Shown: positions 8,173-17,491, numbered from the stretch's first letter. The stretch: DNA of 35,600 nt from Bacteroidales bacterium UBA5072 (GCA_002415855.1 DIAS01000085.1:8554-44153); one strand, 5' to 3'. Notes: generated by a model not told the origin, from the letters alone. Translations and numbers: made by a program.

Positions 8173-11100
8173 TTATTTATAATTAAGATTTGATGCAAGA
8201 AGCGATTCAACAGATTGTATTGACATTCCTTTCCGGTTGGCATAATCCCGCACCTGATCAGGTGATATGTTACCGACAAAGAAGTACCGTGATTGAGGAT
8301 GGGCAAATACCAGTCCGCTGACAGACGCAGCAGGAACCATGGAGAAGCTTTCAGTAAGACTGATACCGGTATTTTGTTCAGCTTGCAGCAACCGGAACAG
8401 GGTTTGCTTTTCCGAATGTTCGGGGCAGGCCGGATAACCATGTGCAGGCCTGATGCCGCTGTATTTCTCGAGGAGCATATCGTCCAGTGAAAGCGCCTCA
8501 TCAGGTGCATAACCCCATAATTCCTTTCTTATTTTCAGGTGGATGAGTTCGGTGAATGCTTCCGCCAAACGATCGGCCAAAGCCTTAACCATAATACCCT
8601 GGTAATCGTCATGACTCCGGATGAACTGCTCCAGTATCTTCTCGATCCCCAGGCCGGCTGTAACGGCAAAGGCTCCGATATAATCGGTTTTACCCGAATC
8701 GAACGGCGCAACAAAGTCCGATAAACAGAGATTGGGCGAGCGATCAGCCTTAAGTTCCTGGTTCCGGAGATTGAAGAATCTTGCAATCACCTGCTTGCGT
8801 GTTATATCGCTGTATACCTCGAGATCATCACCCACAGAATTTGCAGGAAAGATACCAACCACACCCCTGGCTGAAATCGCTTTGTTCCTGATGATGTCGT
8901 CCAGCATCTGGTTTGCATCGGCAAAGAGCTTTTTTGCCTCCTCTCCCTGACGCGGGTCGTTGAGAATATCGGGATATTTACCGCGCAGTTGCCACACAAC
9001 AAAAAAGAATACCCAGCTGATGTATTCCCTGATTTCCTGCAGGGGATAATCGATATAAGTTTTGATGCCGGTAAACTTTGGAGTCAGGATCTTTTCCTTT
9101 TCCCAGTCAATTTTAAGTTTGTTTTTTCTTGCTTCTTCTAATGAAACATAGGAGGCTTTTTCCTTGACGTTTAAATAGGTATTACGCAATTCATCATATT
9201 CCTTCCTGGTATTCTGGATGAAGGCTTCCCGTAGTGAAGATGACAGCAGATTGCTGACTACCCCAACGCTTTTTGAAGCATCCTTTACATGAATTACAGG
9301 GGCATGATAATGAGGTTCTATTTTTACAGCGGTGTGTACCTTTGAGGTGGTGGCACCACCAATCAGCAATGGTTTGACAAATCCATGCTTTTCAAACTGT
9401 CTGGCAGCATCTGCCATAATTTCAAGGGAAGGTGTGATTAATCCGCTCAGTCCGATAATATCCGCATCAAGGGCTATGGCCGCCTCGATGATCCTCTCCG
9501 TGGGCACCATCACGCCAAGATCTATTACCTCATAATTGTTGCAGCTCAGAACAACGCCCACAATATTCTTACCAATATCGTGCACATCGCCCTTTACGGT
9601 AGCCAGCAGGATTTTACCTGCTGATGAGCTTACTGATGCTGATCCGGTATCCTTTTCCGCCTCAATATAAGGCTGAAGCACGGCAACTGCTTTCTTCATG
9701 ACCCGGGCACTTTTAACCACCTGGGGCAGGAACATTTTACCCGATCCGAACAGGTCACCGACCTTTGACATGCCATCCATCAGCGGACCCTCTATGATCT
9801 GAAGCGACCGGGAATACTTCGACCGGGCCTCAAGCACATCCTGTTCAATATAGTCTACGATGCCCCTGACAAGCGCATGATTGATCCGGTCTTCAACTGC
9901 ACCGTTACGCCATTCATCGGTTTTTTCTTCTTTTTTATCCTTGGCTTTTACCGAATCAGAAAAAGCGATGAGCCGTTCAGTGGCATCAGGCCTGCGGTTC
10001 AGGACAACATCTTCAACAAGTTCAAGCAAATCGGCGGGGAGGTCATCATAAACAGTCAGCATGCCCGGGTTGACAATGCCCATATCCAACCCCGCTTTAA
10101 TGGCATGATACAGGAAAACCGAGTGTATTGCCTCGCGTATGGTGTTGTTTCCCCTGAAGGCGAAGGAGAGATTGCTGATACCTCCGCTGACCTTGGCATA
10201 CGGCAGGTTTTTCTTGATCCACGTTACGGTATTGATGAAATCAACTCCGTAATTGTTATGCTCCTCAATTCCTGTACCAATAGCCAGAACATTGGGGTCG
10301 AAAATAATATTCTCAGGGGCAAAACCCACCTGTGAGGTGAGGATGGTATAGGCACGCTTGCAAACTTCCGTTCGTCTTTCAAAAGAATCTGCTTGCCCTT
10401 TCTCATCAAAAGCCATTACCACTACTGCTCCACCGTATTGCTTTACCTTTGTAGCCTGATCGATGAAAACCTTTTCACCTTCTTTGAGACTGATTGAATT
10501 GACAACTGATTTACCCTGCACACATTTAAGTCCTGATTCAAGGACGGCCCATTTGGAAGAATCAATCATGAGCGGCAGCCGGGCAATATCAGGTTCAGCC
10601 ATGACCAGGCTCAGGAACCGGACCATGCATTTTTCCGCATCCAGCATGGCATCATCCATGCAAATATCAAGTACCTGGGCGCCGCCCTCAACCTGTTCAC
10701 GGGCTACCGACAATGCTTCCTCGTACAGTTCTTCCCGGATCAGCTTGGCGAATTTTGCTGACCCCGAAACATTGGTGCGCTCACCGATATTAATAAAATT
10801 ACTGTCAGGTGTAATCTTTAGCGGTTCCAATCCGCTTAAGACTGTAACATGATCATTCCGGGGTATTTTGCGGGGGGCGTAATTTGCGGCAAGTGATGAG
10901 AACGACCTGATGTGTTCCGGGGTTGTGCCACAGCAGCCTCCTATAATGTTTATTGTGCCGCTTTCAAGAAATTCACGGATCTGGGCGGTCATAATTTCAG
11001 GTGTATCATCATATCCGCCAAATTGGTTTGGCAGACCAGCGTTTGGGTGTGCGCTGATATAAAACGGAGCATTGGCAGCCAGTTCAGTTACATATGGCAG

Positions 11101-11862
11101 CATTTCCCTGGCGCCCAGCGCACAATTGATGCCTATACTCAAAAGATCGGAGTGCGAAAGTGAAGTAAGAAAGGCCAGGACAGTCTGTCCAGATAACGTT
11201 CGGCCACTTGCATCGGTTATGGTCCCGGAAATCATCACAGGAAGCCTCTTTCCTGATTCCTGGAAATATTTCTCGCAGGCAAACAACGCAGCTTTGGCAT
11301 TCAGGGTATCGAAAACTGTTTCGATCAAAAGCAGATCAACGCCACCATCACATAATCCCCTGATCTGTTCCGAATAAGCCGTCACAAGTTCATCGAAGTT
11401 TATTGCCCGGAATCCGGGGTCATTCACATCGGGGGACATTGAAGCTGTTTTGTTGGTAGGGCCTATCGAACCTGCCACATAGCGCGGCCTGCCGTTATCA
11501 CGATTTGTTATTTCAAGCGCAGCCGCGGCAGCAATTTTAGCAGCACTGAGATTCATCTCATAAACCAGGTCTTCGAGGTGGTAATCTGATTGTGAGATGT
11601 AAGTGCCGCTGAAAGTATTGGTTTCGATGATATCAGCACCTGCTTCAAGATAATCCAGATGTATTTTTCGGATAATATCAGGTCGTGTGATGGAAAGCAG
11701 ATCAATATTCCCCTTCAGATCATGGGGAAAGTCCCTGAAGCGCTCTCCCCGGAAATCATTTTCATCCAGTCTGTACTTCTGAACCATACTTCCCATGGCA
11801 CCATCCAGGATAAGTATCCGTTGTTTCAACAGATCAAATATAGCAGGTTTTCCCATACTCAA
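8173..11862 (-). CDS. metH: Cobalamin-dependent methionine synthase
   Basis: MetH moves the methyl group of 5-methyl-THF to homocysteine through methylcobalamin. The 1229-residue length matches the full four-module enzyme. The homocysteine domain (about 1-330) starts at ILDGAMGSMVQKY and carries the zinc ligands Cys247, Cys310 and Cys311 (GGCCGTT). The pterin-binding domain (about 350-620) contains NIGERTNVSGSAKF and FDPNVLAIGTG. The cap (about 650-745) is followed by the B12 domain with DVHDIGKNIVG, whose His761 is the lower cobalt ligand. The C-terminal SAM-dependent reactivation domain includes RPAHGYPACPEHSEK. It is therefore expected to repair oxidised cobalamin. An ATG two codons downstream is an alternative start. 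No cobalamin riboswitch is visible in the 68-bp leader, which holds a TAATTTTG promoter box. Confidence 0.98.
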   Translation of the reverse strand: MSMGKPAIFDLLKQRILILDGAMGSMVQKYRLDENDFRGERFRDFPHDLKGNIDLLSITRPDIIRKIHLDYLEAGADIIETNTFSGTYISQSDYHLEDLVYEMNLSAAKIAAAAALEITNRDNGRPRYVAGSIGPTNKTASMSPDVNDPGFRAINFDELVTAYSEQIRGLCDGGVDLLLIETVFDTLNAKAALFACEKYFQESGKRLPVMISGTITDASGRTLSGQTVLAFLTSLSHSDLLSIGINCALGAREMLPYVTELAANAPFYISAHPNAGLPNQFGGYDDTPEIMTAQIREFLESGTINIIGGCCGTTPEHIRSFSSLAANYAPRKIPRNDHVTVLSGLEPLKITPDSNFINIGERTNVSGSAKFAKLIREELYEEALSVAREQVEGGAQVLDICMDDAMLDAEKCMVRFLSLVMAEPDIARLPLMIDSSKWAVLESGLKCVQGKSVVNSISLKEGEKVFIDQATKVKQYGGAVVVMAFDEKGQADSFERRTEVCKRAYTILTSQVGFAPENIIFDPNVLAIGTGIEEHNNYGVDFINTVTWIKKNLPYAKVSGGISNLSFAFRGNNTIREAIHSVFLYHAIKAGLDMGIVNPGMLTVYDDLPADLLELVEDVVLNRRPDATERLIAFSDSVKAKDKKEEKTDEWRNGAVEDRINHALVRGIVDYIEQDVLEARSKYSRSLQIIEGPLMDGMSKVGDLFGSGKMFLPQVVKSARVMKKAVAVLQPYIEAEKDTGSASVSSSAGKILLATVKGDVHDIGKNIVGVVLSCNNYEVIDLGVMVPTERIIEAAIALDADIIGLSGLITPSLEIMADAARQFEKHGFVKPLLIGGATTSKVHTAVKIEPHYHAPVIHVKDASKSVGVVSNLLSSSLREAFIQNTRKEYDELRNTYLNVKEKASYVSLEEARKNKLKIDWEKEKILTPKFTGIKTYIDYPLQEIREYISWVFFFVVWQLRGKYPDILNDPRQGEEAKKLFADANQMLDDIIRNKAISARGVVGIFPANSVGDDLEVYSDITRKQVIARFFNLRNQELKADRSPNLCLSDFVAPFDSGKTDYIGAFAVTAGLGIEKILEQFIRSHDDYQGIMVKALADRLAEAFTELIHLKIRKELWGYAPDEALSLDDMLLEKYSGIRPAHGYPACPEHSEKQTLFRLLQAEQNTGISLTESFSMVPAASVSGLVFAHPQSRYFFVGNISPDQVRDYANRKGMSIQSVESLLASNLNYK

Positions 11863-11900
11863 GTTATTAATAGCCTGACGCGTAAGCTAAAGTAAAACAA

Positions 11901-11908
11901 CAAAATTA
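11901..11908 (-). promoter_or_regulatory. -7 promoter box for metH-metF
   Basis: On the minus strand this reads TAATTTTG, an exact TAnnTTTG match, about 40 bp before the metH ATG and downstream of the acyl-CoA ligase stop. A TTTA about 17 bp further upstream could serve as a weak -33. It suggests metH-metF has its own start even though the upstream gene is co-directional. Confidence 0.45.
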
Positions 11909-11930
11909 CCAAAAAAGCCGCAGTATAAAG

Positions 11931-13835
11931 CTACTTCAGTAAACCTTTCAGAGTCTTTACGTTTAAATCGTTAAAAATGTTCTTACCCTGCGGTGTATAC
12001 ATAAATCCTAATTTTTCTTTGAAACGTTCATTGATTTTTGGTCTCACCATTTTTAGTGTGCTGTTTAACAGGTGATTATCCTCAGTGAAACCTTCTTCAA
12101 TGATCGCAAATGTTGCTGGCAGCCAACGATGAGGAAAGGAATCTTCAAATTTACCACCGGCCAGGAATTGATCAATTTGTGATTCAATAAGCTTTGTTAC
12201 TTCACGCGGGATTTCCTCATCATCATCAATTCCCCGACCCGCCAACCATCCCTTTATTGCAGGGATATTCGGATAGATCAGCGCCGATGTATAAGGGCTT
12301 TGATTGTTATAGAGCATGCACTGCTCGATATACTTTGAGTGTTGCACAAGGGCTTCTTCAATGCTTTCGGGACTGTATTTCTCACCATCATCAGCGATTA
12401 AAAGACTTTTGAACCTGCCAAGGACATATAAAAAGCCGTCCTTATCCATATAACCCAGGTCGCCGGTATAAAGCCAGCCGTCCTTGATGGTTTCTTGGGT
12501 AGCCTCTTGATTTGCCCAGTAGCCCATCATTACATTATCTCCCTGGATCACAATTTCACCTTTGTCGCCAAGAGGTAGCTCATTTCCGTCTGCGTCACAG
12601 ATCTTCAACTTCATGTTCTTGACCAGCGTACCTGACGAACCCAGTTTGTGCTTATCGGGATTGTTGGCTGAAATCACAGGCGATGCTTCCGTCAATCCGT
12701 ATCCCTGGTACATGGGAATACCTATGGCATAAAAGAAACGCTGCAGGTCAATATCAAGCAGTGCTCCTCCACCAATGAAATAAACCAGGTTTCCTCCAAA
12801 TCCCTCCCTGACCTTCCTGAACAGAATCCGATCAAAGAGCAGGAGAACAGGCTTAAGCAGAAACCTGAGGCCTTTGCCCCGGTTCCAGCCATTACCGTTA
12901 TGAAGATAAGCAACCTTCAGGGCAAAGTTGAAAAGTTGCTCAGCTACCTTACCTTTGTCGCGGATGCCTTTCTCGATATTCTTTTTAAAGTTTTTTGCGA
13001 GCGCCGGAACACTCATCAACAGATATGGCCTGTTTTCTTTTATATTGACTGGTATGTTTTTAAGGGTTTCCATCGGGGTTTCACCAACATGGACAGATGC
13101 CATGCTGGCGCCGCACGACATAAGTGTATAAATGCCGCATGTATGGGCAAATGCATGATCCCAGGGCAGGATCAGCAAAGTAGTCCAGTACGGTGGTATA
13201 GAGAACAGGCTGAGTGACTGTTCAATGTTCGCACTGTAATTCCGGTGACTCAGAATGATCCCTTTAGGGTCTGCCGTGGTACCAGATGTATAGCAAATGT
13301 TGGCGTAGTCATCTTCACCAACGGATTGCCATCTTTCGGAGAACACTTCCGGCTTTACTTTCAGGAATTCTTTTCCCTGCTTTATGATTTCCGCAAAAGA
13401 CACCTCAAAATCCAGGTAATTATCCTGCGGATCCAGTAGGATGATCTTTTCCAGACAGGTAAGTGCGTTTTTAATGGACACTATTTTTTTAGCCTGGCTT
13501 TTTGAAGCAATGAGAAACCTTGAACCCGAATGCTCCAGACGGAATTTTAATTCAGCAGGTTCAGTAAGTTTTACGGAAAGGGGCACATCTACGGCACCCG
13601 CAAAGAAAATGCCAAGCTCACTGATAACCCAGTCATTTCTTCCCTCTGATAACAAAGCGATCCGGTCTCCCTTTTGCACACCGAGGGCTATCAACCCGGC
13701 ACCAAACTGATGCACTTTCTCCTGGATCTCCTTAAAGGTTGAGCCTTTGTATTTGTTGTTCCTTTTTTCGAGCAAAAATACATTGTCAGTGTATTTGTCT
13801 ACACAGTCTTCGAACAGATGAATTAAGGTTCTCAT
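11931..13835 (-). CDS. Long-chain acyl-CoA synthetase-like AMP-forming ligase
   Basis: A 634-residue member of the ANL adenylating superfamily, probably a long-chain fatty acid:CoA ligase. It activates a carboxylate with ATP and transfers the acyl group to CoA. The P-loop YTSGTTADPKG lies at about 182-192, the aromatic-glycine motif YQGYGLTEASPVIS near 375, and YTGDLGYMDKDGFLYVLGR near 455. The terminal STLKMVRPKI segment carries the candidate catalytic lysine of the C-terminal subdomain. Length and the GRFKSLLI hinge fit the FadD/LACS-15-like group common in Bacteroidota. The natural substrate is not determined. It is 68 bp upstream of metH on the same strand. Confidence 0.9.
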   Translation of the reverse strand: MRTLIHLFEDCVDKYTDNVFLLEKRNNKYKGSTFKEIQEKVHQFGAGLIALGVQKGDRIALLSEGRNDWVISELGIFFAGAVDVPLSVKLTEPAELKFRLEHSGSRFLIASKSQAKKIVSIKNALTCLEKIILLDPQDNYLDFEVSFAEIIKQGKEFLKVKPEVFSERWQSVGEDDYANICYTSGTTADPKGIILSHRNYSANIEQSLSLFSIPPYWTTLLILPWDHAFAHTCGIYTLMSCGASMASVHVGETPMETLKNIPVNIKENRPYLLMSVPALAKNFKKNIEKGIRDKGKVAEQLFNFALKVAYLHNGNGWNRGKGLRFLLKPVLLLFDRILFRKVREGFGGNLVYFIGGGALLDIDLQRFFYAIGIPMYQGYGLTEASPVISANNPDKHKLGSSGTLVKNMKLKICDADGNELPLGDKGEIVIQGDNVMMGYWANQEATQETIKDGWLYTGDLGYMDKDGFLYVLGRFKSLLIADDGEKYSPESIEEALVQHSKYIEQCMLYNNQSPYTSALIYPNIPAIKGWLAGRGIDDDEEIPREVTKLIESQIDQFLAGGKFEDSFPHRWLPATFAIIEEGFTEDNHLLNSTLKMVRPKINERFKEKLGFMYTPQGKNIFNDLNVKTLKGLLK

Positions 13836-13954
13836 GGTATCGTATAGAATAGCTTTTTATACTGCAAGATAAAAAAAAACTCAATGCGAAATTGTAACAA
13901 TCCTGCAGGAGAAATGTGACTGAAAGCTATCTACCGGTATCAAGGGACGGAATA

Positions 13955-14350
13955 TCAGCGGACTTTGACCGGATTCAGGAAGTTCTCTATCTTAAATAAA
14001 AGTTGTTGGATATTCACCGGTTTAGTGATAAAATCATCACAGCCGGCACTAAAACAACGTTCATATTCCTCACCGTAAGCATTTGCGGTATTAACAATAA
14101 TTGGTATGTCGGGACTGAAAGTCTTGATCTGGCGGATTGCCTCTACGCCATCAATAACAGGCAACTGAATATCCATCAGAATAAGATCGATATGATCAAA
14201 TTGTCTGCAGAAATCAACCGCCATCTGGCCATTAATTGCCCAGAGTACATTTGCTTTGACCTTGCGTGATAGGATCAGATCAAGGTATTTAAAGCTTATC
14301 TCATCATCTTCGGCTACCAGTATGGTAAAATTGCTCCAGTCCTGTAACAT
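13955..14350 (-). CDS. Stand-alone response-regulator receiver protein
   Basis: This 131-residue protein is a single CheY-like receiver domain without an output domain. Conserved features are the acidic pocket E14-D15-D16 (LVAEDDE), the phosphoacceptor Asp60 within LILMDIQLP, Thr88 in VNTANA, and Lys110 in FITKPV, so phosphorylation chemistry should be intact. MDIQLPVIDG resembles receivers that act with hybrid histidine kinases or phosphorelays. No kinase or phosphotransfer gene is nearby, so its partner lies elsewhere. It could be an allosteric or phosphate-sink protein. It is divergent from the PLP enzyme gene at 14543. Confidence 0.9.
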   Translation of the reverse strand: MLQDWSNFTILVAEDDEISFKYLDLILSRKVKANVLWAINGQMAVDFCRQFDHIDLILMDIQLPVIDGVEAIRQIKTFSPDIPIIVNTANAYGEEYERCFSAGCDDFITKPVNIQQLLFKIENFLNPVKVR

Positions 14351-14438
14351 CGTAGAATAGTTTGTTCAATGTTTGATTAACTGCATGTATATACGATCGG
14401 GCAGCAGGGTAGTAAAAGTTACTTGATCAATGGAAGGA

Positions 14439-14446
14439 TAATTTTG
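14439..14446 (+). promoter_or_regulatory. Candidate -7 promoter box for the PLP enzyme gene
   Basis: TAATTTTG, an exact TAnnTTTG match, lies in the 192-bp divergent spacer, about 97 bp before the chosen start. No good -33 match is seen. A tandem 10-bp repeat sits in the implied leader. Confidence 0.35.
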
Positions 14447-14506
14447 GTGAACCCACGTAAAACTTTGACAAAAGTGCGGTATGCAATAAATCATTGCTTC
14501 GTGTAT

Positions 14507-14526
14507 TAATTTATGGTAATTTATGG
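14507..14526 (+). repeat. Tandem 10-bp direct repeat in leader region
   Basis: Two perfect head-to-tail copies of TAATTTATGG, at 14507-14516 and 14517-14526, lie 17 bp before the start codon at 14543. They could be a regulator site or duplication slippage. Each contains an ATG in the frame of the gene (14513) or out of it, which can mislead start prediction. Confidence 0.6.
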
Positions 14527-14542
14527 TTGTAAATTATATACC

Positions 14543-15748
14543 ATGAAAGAGACTTTTGATCCCGCAACCCGTATTCAGGATATGTTACAATTTGATGAAT
14601 ACGGCGGTGTTAATCCCGCAATTACGGATTCATCAACATTTACCTTCCTGGATCCGGAAACCATGACCGAGACATTTCTTGGACATACTGAAGGTTGTTT
14701 CCTTTACTCGAGACATTGGAATCCTAGCAATAAGTGCCTGGCCGATGCACTTGCCGCCATGGAAAATACAGAATCGGCCTGGGTAACCGCATCGGGCATG
14801 TCAGCCATTACCTGTTCGATTCTTCAAATTTGTAGCACCGGCGATCATATCATTACCAGCGTTACTACCTACGGCGGTACATTTGCCTTTCTGAAGAATT
14901 ATCTTCCGAAATTCCAGATTGATGTTTCGTTCGTTGATATTACTGATCTGGATAGTGTTGTAAAGGAAATCAGACCCAATACGAAGCTCATCTATACGGA
15001 ATCCATTACGAATCCATTGCTTCAGGTTTCCGACATATCCTCACTGTCTTCCATTGCCAGGAAACATGGAATTATCCTTATGGTGGATAATACTTTCAGT
15101 CCGATGATGATATCACCGGCCAGGCTGGGTGCCGACATTGTTGTATACAGCATGACCAAATTCATTAATGGGAAGAATGATTGTGTGGCGGGCGCCATAT
15201 GCGGCACGGAAGAGTTCATCAACATTCTCTCCAATGTAAATGACGGAACTGCCATGCTGCTCGGACCTGTATTGGATCCGTTGCGTTCGTCCGCCATCCT
15301 TAAAAATCTGCATACCCTGCATGTAAGGATGAAGCAGCACAGCAGCAATGCCATGCTTGTGGCAACCGAACTGAGAAAACTTGGCTTGACGGTCCGTTAT
15401 CCCGGTCTGCCCGATCATCCCCAGCACGACCTGCTGAACAGCATGTTCAATAAGGAGTATGGTTATGGGGGAATGGTTGCGCTTGAGATGAATTCATCCG
15501 GTTTGGCCAATGAATTTATGCGGATGCTGCAGATGGAAGGAGTCGGCTATCTTGCGGTTAGCCTGGGCTATTTCAAAACCCTGTTCAGTAATTCAGGCAA
15601 AAGTACTTCTTCTGAGGTCCCGCAGGACTTGCAGAGAAAGATGGGGTTGAATGAAGGACTTGTAAGGTTTTCCATTGGACTGGACAATCATATTGAACGG
15701 TCTGTGGCGAAAATGAAGGAATGTCTTGAAAAGCTGCATGTCATCTGA
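14543..15748 (+). CDS. Cys/Met-metabolism PLP enzyme (methionine gamma-lyase / cystathionine gamma-synthase family)
   Basis: A fold-type I PLP enzyme of 401 residues. Members split or exchange the gamma-substituent of methionine, homocysteine, cystathionine or O-acetylhomoserine. The Schiff-base lysine is Lys206 in VVYSMTKFINGKND. The cofactor-binding Asp182 lies in MVDNTFSP, Tyr110 stacks on the ring (TTYGG), and the active-site YSRHWNPSNK segment is at 55-64. The C-terminal half has SLGYFKTLFS in place of the more usual SLGG motif. That suggests a subfamily distinct from classical MetB/MetC; a methionine gamma-lyase-like role is the best guess but is not proven. The frame is open to an ATG at 14513, but the start at 14543 avoids a hydrophobic non-family extension and lies after the tandem repeat. 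Confidence 0.85.
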   Translation: MKETFDPATRIQDMLQFDEYGGVNPAITDSSTFTFLDPETMTETFLGHTEGCFLYSRHWNPSNKCLADALAAMENTESAWVTASGMSAITCSILQICSTGDHIITSVTTYGGTFAFLKNYLPKFQIDVSFVDITDLDSVVKEIRPNTKLIYTESITNPLLQVSDISSLSSIARKHGIILMVDNTFSPMMISPARLGADIVVYSMTKFINGKNDCVAGAICGTEEFINILSNVNDGTAMLLGPVLDPLRSSAILKNLHTLHVRMKQHSSNAMLVATELRKLGLTVRYPGLPDHPQHDLLNSMFNKEYGYGGMVALEMNSSGLANEFMRMLQMEGVGYLAVSLGYFKTLFSNSGKSTSSEVPQDLQRKMGLNEGLVRFSIGLDNHIERSVAKMKECLEKLHVI

Positions 15749-15809
15749 ACACGGAACAAAACCGGGCCTTATTTGTTATTCATGCATCTAACCATAAATA
15801 TGTTAATCT

Positions 15810-16391
15810 ATGGCTTTTACACTCACTATCGGATCAAAAGCACCTGATTTTACACTGAAGGCTACCGACGGAAAGTTGTACAGCCTGTCGGATTTCAGTT
15901 CCGACAAGTTCCTGGTAGTGTTTTTTACCTGCAATCACTGTCCTTATGTTCTTGGATCTGATGAGACTACAAGAAGCACTGCAGAAAAGTACAGCCATTA
16001 CGGGGTAAAATTTGTGGCAATTAATTCGAACAGTCCCAACACATACCGGGAGGATGATTATGAACACATGGTAAAGCGCATGCAGCAATATCGGTTTCCA
16101 TGGGTGTATCTTTGTGATGAGACCCAGGACACAGCACGAAAATACGGCGCTCTGCGGACTCCACATTTTTATGTTTTCAACGGATCGCGGGAATTGGTGT
16201 ACACAGGTAGGGGAGTAGATAATCCCCGTGAGGCATCTAAATCAACTGTAAATGATCTGGACCGTGTTCTGGATGAACTTACACATGGCAAAAAAATCAG
16301 CATCCCCCTGACCAATCCTGTCGGGTGCAATATCAAATGGGAAGGCATGGACCGTCACTGGATGCCCGCCGAAGCCAGTGACCTTGTATAG
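15810..16391 (+). CDS. Thioredoxin-fold (AhpC/TSA redoxin) protein
   Basis: This 193-residue cytoplasmic protein has the N-terminal redoxin signature IGSKAPDFTLKATDGK, then a hydrophobic strand and the CXXC motif Cys41-Asn-His-Cys44 in FFTCNHCPYV. A cis-Pro loop, RTPHFYVF, follows near residue 117. This matches the 'thioredoxin family protein' group that is widespread in Bacteroidota and resembles resA-like or peroxiredoxin-like oxidoreductases. No signal peptide is seen, so a cytoplasmic thiol-disulfide or peroxide role is inferred. It lies 61 bp after the PLP enzyme on the same strand and could be co-transcribed. Its stop faces the convergent DHODH-like gene 20 bp away. Confidence 0.88.
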   Translation: MAFTLTIGSKAPDFTLKATDGKLYSLSDFSSDKFLVVFFTCNHCPYVLGSDETTRSTAEKYSHYGVKFVAINSNSPNTYREDDYEHMVKRMQQYRFPWVYLCDETQDTARKYGALRTPHFYVFNGSRELVYTGRGVDNPREASKSTVNDLDRVLDELTHGKKISIPLTNPVGCNIKWEGMDRHWMPAEASDLV

Positions 16392-16411
16392 ATCAACAGC
16401 ACGATCACTGC

Positions 16412-17410
16412 TTATACACCATGGAATCCCCTGAAATATTTCATAAATTGTACACGTTCATAGGCAGCAGGATTGGTTGCCTTTGACTGGCTTAACATGC
16501 CTTTAAACTGTCCGATGTCATTCATTTTCTTTTCGGACATCCAGCTTTCCAGTTCATCCAGCATCACCTGAATGTGATCGGAACCATTGATATATACTGT
16601 TGAAGCGATTTCCACTGCAGTGGCACCAGCAAGTAACTGCTTGATCAGTGCAGAGCCATTGTGCACCCCTGTAGATGCGCATAAACTGCAGCCTGCTCTT
16701 CCGGAAAGAATACCCATCCAGCGAAGTGAAAGATAGAGGTCGGAAGGGTTGCTCAAAACGGCCCCCGCGGTGAATTCAAATGTATCAATGTCGATATCGG
16801 GATTGTAAAACCGGTTGAAGAGAACCAGCCCGTCAATACCTGAATTGGAAACCTTCTGCAGGAAAAATGCCAGGTTGGAAAAGTAATAGCTGAGCTTTAC
16901 AATGATAGGAATCTCAACCTGCTGTTTCACTTCCCGGATAATCTCAAAATAGATCTTTTCGTTTTCTTCAGCGGTGCGACTGAAATCGCTGGGAAGGACA
17001 AAAATGTTCAGTTCAATGGCATCAGCTCCCGCCTGCTGAATCTGACGCGGAAAATAGGTCCACTGCGAAGCCGTGATGCAGTTGATACTGGCAATAATCG
17101 GAATGCTGACATTTTCCTTCGCGGCCCTGATATGGTTAAGGTACTTGATGGTTGGCTCATCAGGAGTTTCCATGAATTCATAAAAATCAACTGTCTCGGG
17201 ATACAGGAAACCGTCGGAACTCATTCTGTGCATATTGGCATTCATTTCCTTGAGGATCTCTTCTTCGAAAAGAGACTTAAGTACAATAGCTGCAGCTCCT
17301 TTTGTTTCTAATTCACGGATACTTTCGATGGTATCGGATAACCCCGAACTGCCAATAATAATAGGATTCTTCAGGGTAAGTCCAGCAAAAACAGTTGATA
17401 GATCAGCCAT
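16412..17410 (-). CDS. Dihydroorotate dehydrogenase-like flavoprotein
   Basis: This 332-residue TIM-barrel protein looks like class 1 dihydroorotate dehydrogenase. It has LTLKNPIIIGSSGLSDT at the N-terminus, PIIASINCITASQW near 103, and the FMN-phosphate-like region GCSLCASTGVHNG followed by AGATAVEIAST near 270. In true class 1 enzymes a loop of type NxSCPN carries the catalytic Cys. Here the equivalent stretch is ELNIFVLPSD, with no Cys or Ser in that position. The protein may thus act on another substrate or be a reductase partner, so pyrD is not assigned. It is divergent from the SPOR lipoprotein and has no pyrimidine genes around it. Confidence 0.85.
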   Translation of the reverse strand: MADLSTVFAGLTLKNPIIIGSSGLSDTIESIRELETKGAAAIVLKSLFEEEILKEMNANMHRMSSDGFLYPETVDFYEFMETPDEPTIKYLNHIRAAKENVSIPIIASINCITASQWTYFPRQIQQAGADAIELNIFVLPSDFSRTAEENEKIYFEIIREVKQQVEIPIIVKLSYYFSNLAFFLQKVSNSGIDGLVLFNRFYNPDIDIDTFEFTAGAVLSNPSDLYLSLRWMGILSGRAGCSLCASTGVHNGSALIKQLLAGATAVEIASTVYINGSDHIQVMLDELESWMSEKKMNDIGQFKGMLSQSKATNPAAYERVQFMKYFRGFHGV

Positions 17411-17483
17411 ACAATATTTTATATATAGGCAGTAAATTTATAAAACTTCTGTTCAAAATTTATTGTTAATAACCTAATTTTCA

Positions 17484-17491
17484 TAAATTTG
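17484..17491 (+). promoter_or_regulatory. -7 promoter box for the SPOR lipoprotein
   Basis: TAAATTTG matches TAnnTTTG exactly. A TTG at 17463-17465, about 18 bp upstream, can act as the -33. The predicted start is near 17498, with a leader of about 47 nt. Confidence 0.5.

Noticed and set aside
8157..8510. Minus-strand open frame overlapping the end of metH
   Set aside because: It is an out-of-frame shadow of the metH reactivation domain, with no independent support.
11863..11930. Cobalamin or SAM riboswitch before metH
   Set aside because: The 68-bp leader is too short for a cobalamin riboswitch and shows no conserved B12-box-like sequence.
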